From Alphaproteobacteria bacterium (GTDB taxonomy: Bacteria > Pseudomonadota > Alphaproteobacteria > Sphingomonadales > Emcibacteraceae), in contig NVTJ01000030.1 in the NCBI GenBank assembly GCA_002401545.1, forward strand, positions 1,004-22,423: a stretch of 21,420 nt of DNA, written 5' to 3'. A program made the translations under genes and the position numbers. This document shows, piece after piece, positions 1 through 6,829 of this stretch. Under the pieces are notes generated by a model, which worked only from the letters and a program-made list of their open reading frames with translations, did not search any database and was not told the origin of the DNA. The number at the start of each line of letters is the position of its first letter. Positions within the stretch are counted from its first letter, which is position 1.

Positions 1-650
1 GCAATGGTGGTAAAGGCATGGCAGGTTGCCTCAAAAATACTCATGCCCGCCGACCAGAGTGCCACCGCGCAAATGATGGTCAGACCTACATAAAGCAGGG
101 AGATTGCCATACCAAGCTGCGCCGCCCGGGGCAGCACCTTTTCCGCCGTGTCAAACGCCCCGATCTTGAACAGTTGCATACCGCCGACTCTGAGGAACGG
201 CAGGATAATTACCGCCATGATAATGATGCCAACCCCACCAAACCATTGCAGGATCGCCCGCCAGAGCAAAATTCCGGGCGGGACACCGTCAAGGCCTGTA
301 ATGACCGTGGACCCGGTAGTGGACAGACCCGACATGGCCTCAAAAAAAGCATCGGTATAGCTTAAGGCCAGGTCGGAAAAAACAAAAGGCAGGGCGCCAA
401 AGACCGGAATAACCACCCATGTGGACACGGTCAGAATGAAAGCCTGCTGAATGGAAAGTTCCTTGTCATCGCCGCGGCTGGTGAGAAAAAGCATCCCGCC
501 GACAAACATTACGAAACCGGAACAAATAGCAAAAACCTGCCAGTCCGGGTTGTCCACCGCCACGTCTACCAACGCCGGAAACAACATCCCCGCCCCAAGA
601 ATGAGCAGGAACAGTCCGTTAATCAGCAATATGGGGCGAAGGTCAACCAA
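1..650 (-). CDS. trkH: TrkH-family potassium uptake protein (N-terminal part, cut by window start)
   Basis: Inner-membrane K+ translocating subunit of the Trk system, which normally works with the cytosolic NAD-binding protein TrkA. Reading the minus strand gives 216 uninterrupted codons running off the window. The N-terminus has hydrophobic helices (LLINGLFLLILGAGMLFPAL, then a segment around residues 45-55), followed by the first selectivity-filter loop GLSTTGSTVITGLD and the family signature LQWFGGVGIIIMAVIILPFL. An in-frame TGA lies immediately upstream of TTG at 650-648, so translation most likely begins at this TTG (MVDLRPILL), which matches the family N-terminus; an AAGG lies about 11 bases upstream. 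It follows folE by 21 bases on the same strand, so it is probably the distal gene of the metZ-apaG-folE run. The pore and C-terminal half are outside the window. The family call is firm; the exact start is less so. Confidence 0.9.
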   Translation of the reverse strand, partial: MVDLRPILLINGLFLLILGAGMLFPALVDVAVDNPDWQVFAICSGFVMFVGGMLFLTSRGDDKELSIQQAFILTVSTWVVIPVFGALPFVFSDLALSYTDAFFEAMSGLSTTGSTVITGLDGVPPGILLWRAILQWFGGVGIIIMAVIILPFLRVGGMQLFKIGAFDTAEKVLPRAAQLGMAISLLYVGLTIICAVALWSAGMSIFEATCHAFTTI

Positions 651-671
651 TCAGCATTCTGCCTTGTTCAT

Positions 672-1271
672 TTATCCCTTATGCGGCTCAAACGTGCCAA
701 CCACGGTGAGAAACTCACGCCGGGTCTTTTCATCTTCGCGGAAAGCCCCGACCATGCGGCTGGTCACCATGGACACCCCGTGGGCATGAACCCCGCGCGT
801 GGACATGCATTCATGGGTGGCCTGAATGACAACGCCCACGCCGCGCGGTTCCAGAACTTCCCATATACAGTCGGCAATCTGCACCGTCATTTTTTCCTGC
901 ACCTGAAGCCGCTTGGCATAGGTTTCCACCACACGCGCCAGTTTGCTGATTCCCACCACCTTTTTATTGGGCAGATACCCCACATGGGCGCGGCCGATGA
1001 TCGGTGCCATATGATGTTCGCAGTGGGATTCAAAAGGTATATCCCTGAGCACAATCATCTCGTCATAACCGCAAACTTCCTCAAATGTGCGGGACAATAT
1101 CTGGCGCGGGTCTTCCGCGTAGCCCCGGAAGAATTCTCCGTAAGCCTTAACGACCCGCTTCGGCGTATCCAGAAGGCCTTCGCGCGTGGGATCGTCCCCG
1201 GCCCAGAGAAGAAGCGTCCTGACGGCTTCCTCTGCCTGCTCCTGTGTTGGTTTATCAGTTTTTTTCAACAA
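672..1271 (-). CDS. folE: GTP cyclohydrolase I
   Basis: Converts GTP to 7,8-dihydroneopterin triphosphate, the first step of folate (and related pterin/deazapurine) synthesis, in the cytosol. The 199 residues match the type IA family in length. The zinc ligands are visible: Cys84 and His87 in ESHCEHHMAP, and Cys155 in ATHECMSTRGV; the core GRAHVGYLP and GISKLARVVETYAKR is intact. The start is a TTG (1271-1269), followed at once by a second TTG; AGGA sits 8 bases upstream and no ATG fits, so a non-ATG start is well supported. It lies 17 bases after apaG and 21 bases before trkH, all on the minus strand. I recognise it with high certainty. Confidence 0.97.
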   Translation of the reverse strand: MLKKTDKPTQEQAEEAVRTLLLWAGDDPTREGLLDTPKRVVKAYGEFFRGYAEDPRQILSRTFEEVCGYDEMIVLRDIPFESHCEHHMAPIIGRAHVGYLPNKKVVGISKLARVVETYAKRLQVQEKMTVQIADCIWEVLEPRGVGVVIQATHECMSTRGVHAHGVSMVTSRMVGAFREDEKTRREFLTVVGTFEPHKG

Positions 1272-1288
1272 AATCTTTTTCCTGTTCT

Positions 1289-1723
1289 TTAATTCAGACT
1301 GTGAGAATCATAGGGGCTGTCCAGTGAGAAGGCCGGAATTTCCACCTCAAATGAGCTGCCGTCATCCTTGTGCATTCTGTAATGGCCCGACATGAATCCG
1401 GATGCGGTGCCGAGCGGTGCGCCGCTGGTATATTCAAAGACATATCCCGGTTCTATGACGGGCTGTTCGCCAACAACCCCCTCACCCTGTACTTCTTCCG
1501 TGCGACCCTGCGAATCTATGATGCGCCAGTAACGGCTTTTCAACTGTAACGGCTCGGCACTCAAATTCTCTATCTGCACCTGATAGGCCCAGAAATAACG
1601 GCTTTCTTCCGGGTCTGATTCTTCCTCCAGATATATGGGATGCACGGAAATCCGCACACCCTGTGTGGTCGCCTCATAAACATCTTTGTTCATTTTCATA
1701 AAATCAACTTTATCCTGGCTCAT
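1289..1723 (-). CDS. apaG: ApaG / DUF525 domain protein
   Basis: Small beta-sandwich protein of the ApaG (DUF525) family. The family was named for its place next to the diadenosine tetraphosphatase gene in E. coli; its biochemical role is still poorly defined. The 144-residue product carries the typical pattern: GVRISVHPIYLEEES near the N-terminus, YFWAYQVQIENLS, YWRIIDSQGRTEEVQGEGVVG, the glycine/proline-rich turn with EPGYVFEYTSGAPL, then GFMSGHYRM and a conserved FEVEIPAFSLD. E. coli ApaG is about 125 residues, so the first 10-12 residues may be surplus and Met10 or Met12 are alternative starts. The first ATG overlaps the metZ stop by four bases (ATGA), which favours translational coupling and the longer start. 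It is the second gene of the metZ-apaG-folE-trkH run. Confidence 0.92.
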   Translation of the reverse strand: MSQDKVDFMKMNKDVYEATTQGVRISVHPIYLEEESDPEESRYFWAYQVQIENLSAEPLQLKSRYWRIIDSQGRTEEVQGEGVVGEQPVIEPGYVFEYTSGAPLGTASGFMSGHYRMHKDDGSSFEVEIPAFSLDSPYDSHSLN

Positions 1724-2937
1724 TTTATTCCCGCCATGCCCGCCGCCTTAAGCAGGTCTTCTATCAAATCATCGGGATGCTCCAGCCCGATGGACAGGCG
1801 CAGCATTCCCTCCGTAATGCCAACCTCAAGTCTGGCCTCTTCCGTTACACTGGCATGCGTGGTGCTGGACGGATGGGTGATCAGGCTTTTGGCATCGCCA
1901 AGGTTATTGGAAATATCAATAATTTCCAAGGCATTAAGGAAATTAAAAGCGCGATCCCGGCCACCGGACACATGCAGGGCAATAATACTGCCCCCCATTG
2001 TCATCTGTTTCATGGCCAGGTCATGCTGGGCAAAATCCGTCCGTCCGGGATATCTGACATAATCAAAGCCCCCCATTTCAGCCAGGGCATCCGCCACTTT
2101 TGCCGCATTCTCACACATACGTTCCACCCGCATATCAAGGGTCTCAAGCCCTTTCAGCAATACCCAGGCATTAAAGGGGCTGATATTCGGCCCCGTATGA
2201 CGCAGGTAGGGCAGGATTATATCCTCCATAATCGCCTCACTGGTCAGGATGCAGCCCCCAAGACAGCGTCCCTGTCCGTCAATATGCTTGGTGGCGGAAT
2301 AGACCACCACATCCGCGCCCATGGTCATGGGTTTCTGTAAAACGGGTGAGGCAAAGGCATTATCCACCACCACGATCGCGCCATGTTCATGGGCCAGAGC
2401 AGAGACAAAGGCTATATCCACCACATCCAGAGTGGGGTTGGCGGGCGTTTCCAAAAAAACCGCAACGGTATTGGGCCGGAAAGCCGCCTTCCATGCGGCG
2501 TGGTCTGATCCATCCACAAGGGTAAATTCCACGCCGAATTTTGGCATCAATGTCTCAATCACAACCCGGCAGGAACCAAAAAGTGCGCGGCTGGAAACCA
2601 CATGATCGCCGGCCTTGACCAGAGACAGCATGGTGGACGAGATAGCCGCCATGCCGGTTGCAGTGGAACGCGCCACTTCTGCGCCCTCAATCAGGGCCAT
2701 GCGGTCCTCAAACATGGCCGCTGTGGGATTGCGAAGCCGGGAATAAGTATAGCCCTCCTGCTCCCCGGCAAAGCGCGCCGCCGCATCCTCGGCACAATCA
2801 TAGGCATAACCAGAGGTCATGAACATGGCCTCGGATGTCTCGCCGATTTCACTGCGCCATGTGCCGCCCCTGACCAATTGGGTCTGAAGCCGCCATTTGG
2901 ATGTTACGTTGCGATCTTGTCCGGTATCTCTTTTCAT
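1720..2937 (-). CDS. metZ: O-succinylhomoserine sulfhydrylase
   Basis: PLP-dependent Cys/Met-metabolism enzyme that would make homocysteine directly from O-succinylhomoserine and sulfide in methionine synthesis. The 405-residue product has the fold-type I landmarks: YTYSRLRNPT (63-72) at the phosphate-binding edge, GMAAISS (95-101), VDNAFASP with Asp192 contacting the PLP ring nitrogen, and SATKHIDGQGR with Lys217 as Schiff-base lysine. The N-terminal KWRLQTQLVRGG and GETSEAMFMTSGYAYDCAE resemble MetZ more than MetB or MetC, though a sulfhydrylase using O-acetylhomoserine cannot be excluded by eye. The ATG at 2937 has only a close-in AGG upstream; family N-termini begin near residues 10-14, but no better start codon is available there. 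It is the first gene of a four-gene minus-strand run and overlaps apaG by four bases. Confidence 0.93.
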   Translation of the reverse strand: MKRDTGQDRNVTSKWRLQTQLVRGGTWRSEIGETSEAMFMTSGYAYDCAEDAAARFAGEQEGYTYSRLRNPTAAMFEDRMALIEGAEVARSTATGMAAISSTMLSLVKAGDHVVSSRALFGSCRVVIETLMPKFGVEFTLVDGSDHAAWKAAFRPNTVAVFLETPANPTLDVVDIAFVSALAHEHGAIVVVDNAFASPVLQKPMTMGADVVVYSATKHIDGQGRCLGGCILTSEAIMEDIILPYLRHTGPNISPFNAWVLLKGLETLDMRVERMCENAAKVADALAEMGGFDYVRYPGRTDFAQHDLAMKQMTMGGSIIALHVSGGRDRAFNFLNALEIIDISNNLGDAKSLITHPSSTTHASVTEEARLEVGITEGMLRLSIGLEHPDDLIEDLLKAAGMAGIK

Positions 2938-4521
2938 CCTATTCTCAAGCCTTTAAATTATAAATATTTCATGACTTGGTAGCCAGTAATAGGGCCAGCG
3001 TCAAGAAAAGCCGATATTATCACCATATTTAAAGACATGCATACCCTATATCACTAAGTAGATATATAAAGTAGTATGAGTAATAAAAACGGGGTGATTA
3101 CATGTCTATAGATGAAAAAAACTTACAAGATTTCTTAATCATTATCAGCGAAATCCTAACACATATGGAGCAAATGAAAACCCCAGAAAGTGCTATGAAA
3201 GTGGCTAAAGAAATGGGAATGAAAATATTCACACTAGAAATCAAGCCATCCAAAGAACTTTATGAACGAGAAAAGAAAAACAATCAAAAACTGTGGGATT
3301 CTTTATATTTTCACCATAAACTTAATATTAGAGACAAAGGACATAAAGCTCTCTCTAACATCATTGGACGAATTTTAAATAACCAAAAATATTCCCTTAA
3401 GAATCGCGTATCCCATTCTTCCTTACAGACAAGTATTATTGATAATTTTCTTTTGGCTACAATCATTCAAGGTAAAGAAATGACTATATCTTTAGCCATG
3501 AAAATTATTGACAAGTCTATAAAAAACGTACTCAATAATATTGAAACTACAAATTACTTCTTCCCTTGCATGATCGCTTATCAGGATAATGAAGATGAAT
3601 TCATTATTGGGCCAATTAAATTTATGACTATGAATAGATTCTGGTCTCAAAACCAAAAAACTATAGATAAAAGTTTAAAAATATCTCAAGAAGAAATACT
3701 AAAATATTTTAACAAATTTCCTTGGATTGCAGAGGTAATAATCGACCATCTAGAAGATGAGAGAGCTGAAGAGTTGTCCAAGCAGGCTGTTCAATATGCG
3801 TTAAACATTTTTAAGATTTATACTCCCCATTATTACAACAAAAAACTGAGAATTGCTGGCGATACCGACTATGAACCGACTTGTACCCTAAAAATACGTA
3901 ACGGCGAACCCCTAACAACTATCTCAAGTAGTACCCTTGGTTGGTTTCTTCATGATAAGAAATTTTCTGAAGAGGCCGGTCCAAGATTCACAGATATTAG
4001 TCGCCTAACAGGGCAGCTAATCACTTCTTTTTTATCCGGTCACAATATCCCTTTAATCTACCAACGTTTATTAAATGCCATATGGTGGTTTGGTGATGCC
4101 GTAGATGAACAATCCTCAAGTGCACAATTAATAAAATATATTAATGTCATCGAAGCAATCATCAATACAGACGACAGGGATAAATCTACTACTGATCAAT
4201 TCAGAAAACGTACTATAGATATATTATCAGGTTGCTTAGACACGATGTTCGACAATAATTCACAATTAACCAAACATCTTAACAATATTTATGGCGTACG
4301 CTCAGACCTTGTTCATGGAAAAAAACCACCTACAGATGTAAATATTTATGAAGAAATTTCTTTTGCTCACGATGTTGCAAGCCATGTGATCCACAATGCG
4401 TTTTATTGGTCAATCTTCTTAGCTGAAAAGAACGTAAATATGTCACTCAAGTCAATAAGCAGAGAGTTTGATAATTCTATGGCTGAATTTAACAAACGCT
4501 GGGTACAAAAAAAGGAAGGCC
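2938..4521. other. AT-rich island between metZ and phaZ
   Basis: Base composition falls sharply just upstream of metZ and recovers at the end of phaZ. Sampled 60-base lines inside are about one third G+C, against well over half on both sides. Codon use inside is also A/T-ending (AAA, ATT, TTA, AAT), while neighbours use GCC, CTG and ATC. The island holds a single plus-strand gene. I see no transposase, integrase, tRNA or obvious flanking direct repeats, so the mode of entry is unknown. Confidence 0.65.
2957..3004 (-). promoter_or_regulatory. candidate promoter for metZ-apaG-folE-trkH
   Basis: On the minus strand a perfect TATAAT lies at 2962-2957, about 19 bases before the metZ ATG, with only a weak -35 match (TGGCTA) at 17 bases. 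A good TTGACG lies further up at 3004-2999, but the box 17 bases from it is poor (TACCAA). One of the two probably drives the operon. I saw no SAM-II-type leader (see rejected items). Confidence 0.3.
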
Positions 4522-4541
4522 CTAACCCTGCGCCCGGATAA
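3102..4541 (+). CDS. Apea-like HEPN-domain protein (probable RNase-fold, defence/stress type)
   Basis: No symbol can be given. The 479-residue soluble protein has an unrecognised, charged N-terminal two thirds (residues 1 to about 310) and a helical C-terminal domain (about 315-440). That domain fits the Apea-like HEPN pattern: an aromatic-rich first helix (LLNAIWWFGDAVDEQSSS), a middle helix with a conserved glutamate (IKYINVIEAIIN), then NNIYGVRSDLVHGKK, whose R400-x4-H405 followed by Gly is the HEPN active-site motif. HEPN proteins are commonly metal-independent RNases in toxin-antitoxin, abortive infection and other defence systems; RNase activity here is inferred, not shown. GGGGTGA 4 bases before ATG 3102 supports the start. 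There is no partner gene beside it, so it would be a single-gene system. Its last six codons run into the convergent 3' end of phaZ. Low G+C and A/T-ending codons set it apart and suggest transfer. Confidence 0.7.
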   Translation: MSIDEKNLQDFLIIISEILTHMEQMKTPESAMKVAKEMGMKIFTLEIKPSKELYEREKKNNQKLWDSLYFHHKLNIRDKGHKALSNIIGRILNNQKYSLKNRVSHSSLQTSIIDNFLLATIIQGKEMTISLAMKIIDKSIKNVLNNIETTNYFFPCMIAYQDNEDEFIIGPIKFMTMNRFWSQNQKTIDKSLKISQEEILKYFNKFPWIAEVIIDHLEDERAEELSKQAVQYALNIFKIYTPHYYNKKLRIAGDTDYEPTCTLKIRNGEPLTTISSSTLGWFLHDKKFSEEAGPRFTDISRLTGQLITSFLSGHNIPLIYQRLLNAIWWFGDAVDEQSSSAQLIKYINVIEAIINTDDRDKSTTDQFRKRTIDILSGCLDTMFDNNSQLTKHLNNIYGVRSDLVHGKKPPTDVNIYEEISFAHDVASHVIHNAFYWSIFLAEKNVNMSLKSISREFDNSMAEFNKRWVQKKEGPNPAPG

Positions 4542-5739
4542 AATCTTTCACTCTCGGGGCGATTTTATTGCGCCATTTGCTGCCGTTGAAGATGCCGTAA
4601 TGGCCAACATTCTTCTGCTCATAATGACTTTTCATGTCTTTGGGGATATTGGAGCACAGATCATGGGCGGCCTTTGTCTGGCCAATGCCGGATATATCAT
4701 CCAGTTCGCCTTCCACCGTCATCAGTGCGCATTTGGTAATAGCCGACAGATCCACAAGGCGACCATTTGACACCCACTCACCCTTCGGCAAAAGATGCTG
4801 CTGAAACACCACATCCACGGTCTGCAGGAAATATTCCGCCGTAAGATCCATCACCGCCAGATATTCCTCGTAAAACAGGCGATGCTTGTCAACATTTTCA
4901 TCATCGCCTTCCACCAGATGGTCAAACATCTTTTTATGGGCTTCCACATGGTCTTCCATATTCATATTCAGGAAAGCGGACAGTTGAAGAAACCCCGGAT
5001 AAACGATGCGCATACAGCCCTTGTTGGGCCAGGGTACATGATGGGTCACATGCTGCTTGAACCAGCTCAGGCTGCGCTCTGCACTCAGTTTATTGACCTC
5101 TGTGGGACAATTGCGTGTATCAATGGGTCCCCCCATCAAGGTCATGGAGGCGGGCACACAGGGATTATCCTCTGCCGACATGAGGGATATGGCCGCAAGG
5201 ACCGGAACCGAGGGCTGACATACCGCCAGAATATGAACATTCGGGCCAAGGGCCTCAATCATCTCAATGACATAATCAATATAATCATCCAGATCAAATT
5301 TGCCTTTATGTAGCGGCACGTCACGGGCGTCATTCCAGTCGGTGATATAGACCTTGTGATCGGGCAACATAGCCTCCACCGTGCCGCGCAGCAGGGTGGC
5401 ATAATGGCCGGACATGGGGGCAACGATCAGAAGCTTCGGATCATCATTTTTGATGTCACGCTGGAAATACTTCAGATTACAAAAGGGTTTTTCAAGAATA
5501 TTATGTTCCTGAATGCTGACTACTTCCCTGTCAATGAGGGTTTCATGCAGACCAAATTTCGGCTTGCCGTAGCGGCGGGTGAGCAGCTCCATCACATCAC
5601 AGGCTGCCGAAACCTGTTTCGCTCCCGGCATATATGATAACGGATTTTGCGGATCGCTCAACGCCTGTTGCGTCATGTCAACAGCATATCTTGCAGGTGC
5701 GAATAAACTGTGCTGGAACTCGTACATATGATACAGCAT
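4522..5739 (-). CDS. phaZ: intracellular poly(3-hydroxybutyrate) depolymerase
   Basis: Cytosolic enzyme that hydrolyses stored PHB granules to release 3-hydroxybutyrate units. The 405 residues match the PhaZ1-type family, which uses cysteine rather than serine as nucleophile: AVCQPSVPVLAA with Cys174, EGELDDISG with Asp347 or Asp348, and NVGHYGIFNG with His380 form the expected triad. APMSGHYATLLRGTV (107-121), ITDWNDARDVPL and the N-terminal MLYHMYEFQHSLFAPARY are also characteristic. AAGGGA lies 7 bases before the ATG. It is divergent from bdhA, which handles the product, across 155 bases with a shared palindromic control region. Its stop lies inside the 3' end of the convergent HEPN gene, and no intrinsic terminator of its own is visible. 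Confidence 0.95.
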   Translation of the reverse strand: MLYHMYEFQHSLFAPARYAVDMTQQALSDPQNPLSYMPGAKQVSAACDVMELLTRRYGKPKFGLHETLIDREVVSIQEHNILEKPFCNLKYFQRDIKNDDPKLLIVAPMSGHYATLLRGTVEAMLPDHKVYITDWNDARDVPLHKGKFDLDDYIDYVIEMIEALGPNVHILAVCQPSVPVLAAISLMSAEDNPCVPASMTLMGGPIDTRNCPTEVNKLSAERSLSWFKQHVTHHVPWPNKGCMRIVYPGFLQLSAFLNMNMEDHVEAHKKMFDHLVEGDDENVDKHRLFYEEYLAVMDLTAEYFLQTVDVVFQQHLLPKGEWVSNGRLVDLSAITKCALMTVEGELDDISGIGQTKAAHDLCSNIPKDMKSHYEQKNVGHYGIFNGSKWRNKIAPRVKDFIRAQG

Positions 5740-5760
5740 TTATTGTCCCTTTATACCTCA

Positions 5761-5766
5761 ATTATA
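5761..5766 (-). promoter_or_regulatory. candidate -10 box for phaZ
   Basis: A perfect TATAAT on the minus strand, 21 bases before the phaZ ATG, giving a predicted leader of about 15 bases that still includes the AAGGGA site. The region 17 bases upstream has no convincing TTGACA, so the promoter may need an activator or may be weak. Confidence 0.4.
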
Positions 5767-5832
5767 CTATAATCCCGTATTTTCACTAACATAGGGATAG
5801 CCTTATTTGACATGATAGTAGACATAAGCTTA

Positions 5833-5845
5833 GTTGCGCTGCAAC
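5833..5845. promoter_or_regulatory. palindrome GTTGC-GCT-GCAAC, candidate operator of phaZ/bdhA
   Basis: Perfect 5-bp arms around a 3-base centre, placed between the divergent PHB-degradation genes. As I recall, alphaproteobacterial PhaR regulators of PHB genes bind TGC-rich palindromes, and TTGC-N3-GCAA would suit such a protein; that assignment is inference. It coincides with the possible -35 region of bdhA. Confidence 0.45.
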
Positions 5846-5861
5846 ATAAATTATGTAAAAT
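5834..5861 (+). promoter_or_regulatory. candidate promoter for bdhA
   Basis: TAAAAT at 5856-5861 (5 of 6 to the -10 consensus), with a weak -35 (TTGCGC, 5834-5839) at 16 bases. Both palindromes lie on or between these boxes, so a protein bound there would be expected to block this promoter. The predicted leader is about 27 bases. Confidence 0.35.
5844..5856. promoter_or_regulatory. palindrome ACATAA-A-TTATGT, second candidate operator
   Basis: Perfect 6-bp arms around one base, sharing two bases with the preceding palindrome and ending at the first base of a TAAAAT -10-like box (5856-5861). It could be a second regulator site or extend the first. It is AT-rich, so chance is possible. Confidence 0.35.
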
Positions 5862-5894
5862 AGCTATTATTTACCCATAAAACAGGGAAGCAAC

Positions 5895-6689
5895 ATGAAA
5901 AACCACTCATTATCCGGCCGCACAGCGCTGATCACGGGCTCCACCAGTGGTATCGGGCTGGGCATGGCACAGGCATTGGCCAATGCGGGGGCAAATATAG
6001 TCCTCAACGGGCTGGGAGACCGGGATCACATCGAAACTATTCGCTCAGAGATGGCGGATCAATATGACGTCAGCGTTATCTATGACGGGGCCAATATGCT
6101 GGAGCCTGCGGCAATCGCCGCCATGGTCAAAGCCGCGACAAAGAAATTCGGCGTCGTTGATATTCTGGTCAATAATGCCGGAATCCAGTATGTTTCTGCC
6201 ATTGATGACTTCCCCGAAGACAAATGGCAGGCGATCATTGCTATCAACCTTATATCCAATTTTTACACTATAAAAGCCGCCCTGCCGGCCATGAAAACAC
6301 AGAATTGGGGCCGAATCATCAATCTGGCTTCGGCCCATGGTTTGGTGGCATCACCCTATAAAAGTGCTTATGTCGCGGCAAAGCACGGGGTCATTGGCCT
6401 AACCAAAACGGTGGCGCTGGAAATTGCCGAGCAACAGATTACCTGCAATGCCATTTGCCCCGGATATGTGCGTACCCCCCTTGTGGAAGGACAGATTTCG
6501 GAGCAGATGAAAGCCCATAATATGTCGCGGGAACAAGTGATAAATGACATTTTTCTGGTGGCCCAGCCCAGCAAAAGATTTGTAGAGGTTGAAGAGTTGG
6601 GTCAAATTGCTGTATTCTTATGCTCACCTGCTGCCTGTTCCATAAATGGCGTTAGCCTGCCCGTGGAAGGCGGCTGGACCGCGAAATAA
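5895..6689 (+). CDS. bdhA: 3-hydroxybutyrate dehydrogenase
   Basis: NAD-dependent short-chain dehydrogenase that oxidises 3-hydroxybutyrate to acetoacetate in the cytosol, the step after PHB depolymerisation. The 264 residues show the classical SDR layout: the cofactor loop TGSTSGIGLG (14-23), NNAGIQYVSAIDDFP (93-107), the catalytic Ser146 in NLASAHG, and Tyr159/Lys163 in SAYVAAKHG, followed by CNAICPGYVRTPLV. The HGLVASPYKSAYVAAKHG stretch and the C-terminal PVEGGWTAK closely match the BdhA subfamily, which usually ends GGWTAQ. An AGGGA lies 6 bases before the ATG. It is divergent from phaZ and is followed 14 bases later by a tiny membrane-peptide gene that may share its transcript. Another SDR substrate is possible but unlikely given the neighbour. 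Confidence 0.93.
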   Translation: MKNHSLSGRTALITGSTSGIGLGMAQALANAGANIVLNGLGDRDHIETIRSEMADQYDVSVIYDGANMLEPAAIAAMVKAATKKFGVVDILVNNAGIQYVSAIDDFPEDKWQAIIAINLISNFYTIKAALPAMKTQNWGRIINLASAHGLVASPYKSAYVAAKHGVIGLTKTVALEIAEQQITCNAICPGYVRTPLVEGQISEQMKAHNMSREQVINDIFLVAQPSKRFVEVEELGQIAVFLCSPAACSINGVSLPVEGGWTAK

Positions 6690-6703
6690 ATTTAGAGAAT
6701 AAA

Positions 6704-6817
6704 ATGAGCAAATTTCACCGCAACAAAAAGAAAAAGACCTCGGGTCAGGATAACCGCGCCATTATGCTGTTGGGTTTCGCTGCCCTGTTGGTGATCCTGC
6801 TCTTTGCCTTTCTTTAG
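6704..6817 (+). CDS. 37-residue single-pass membrane peptide, function unknown
   Basis: Short reading frame starting 14 bases after the bdhA stop. The first 19 residues are strongly basic and polar (MSKFHRNKKKKTSGQDNRA); the rest (residues 20-37) is one hydrophobic helix rich in Leu, Ala, Ile and Phe (IMLLGFAALLVILLFAFL), ending at TAG. The positive-inside rule predicts N-terminus in the cytosol and the helix in the inner membrane. AGAG lies 8 bases before the ATG, a weak ribosome site. The clean basic-then-hydrophobic organisation argues for a real gene, but there is no homologue I can name and no proof of expression. It is probably co-transcribed with bdhA. Confidence 0.55.
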   Translation: MSKFHRNKKKKTSGQDNRAIMLLGFAALLVILLFAFL

Positions 6818-6829
6818 AGCAGCCTGCGT

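Noticed and set aside
18..789. Plus-strand reading frames at the left edge
   Set aside because: They are antisense to trkH and folE; the minus strand gives clear TrkH and GTP cyclohydrolase I sequence, while the plus-strand translations look like no known protein.
2938..3101. SAM-II-type riboswitch upstream of metZ
   Set aside because: SAM-II elements are common before met genes in alphaproteobacteria, but I could not find the pseudoknot arms or the A-rich GCUAAA-type segment before the start.
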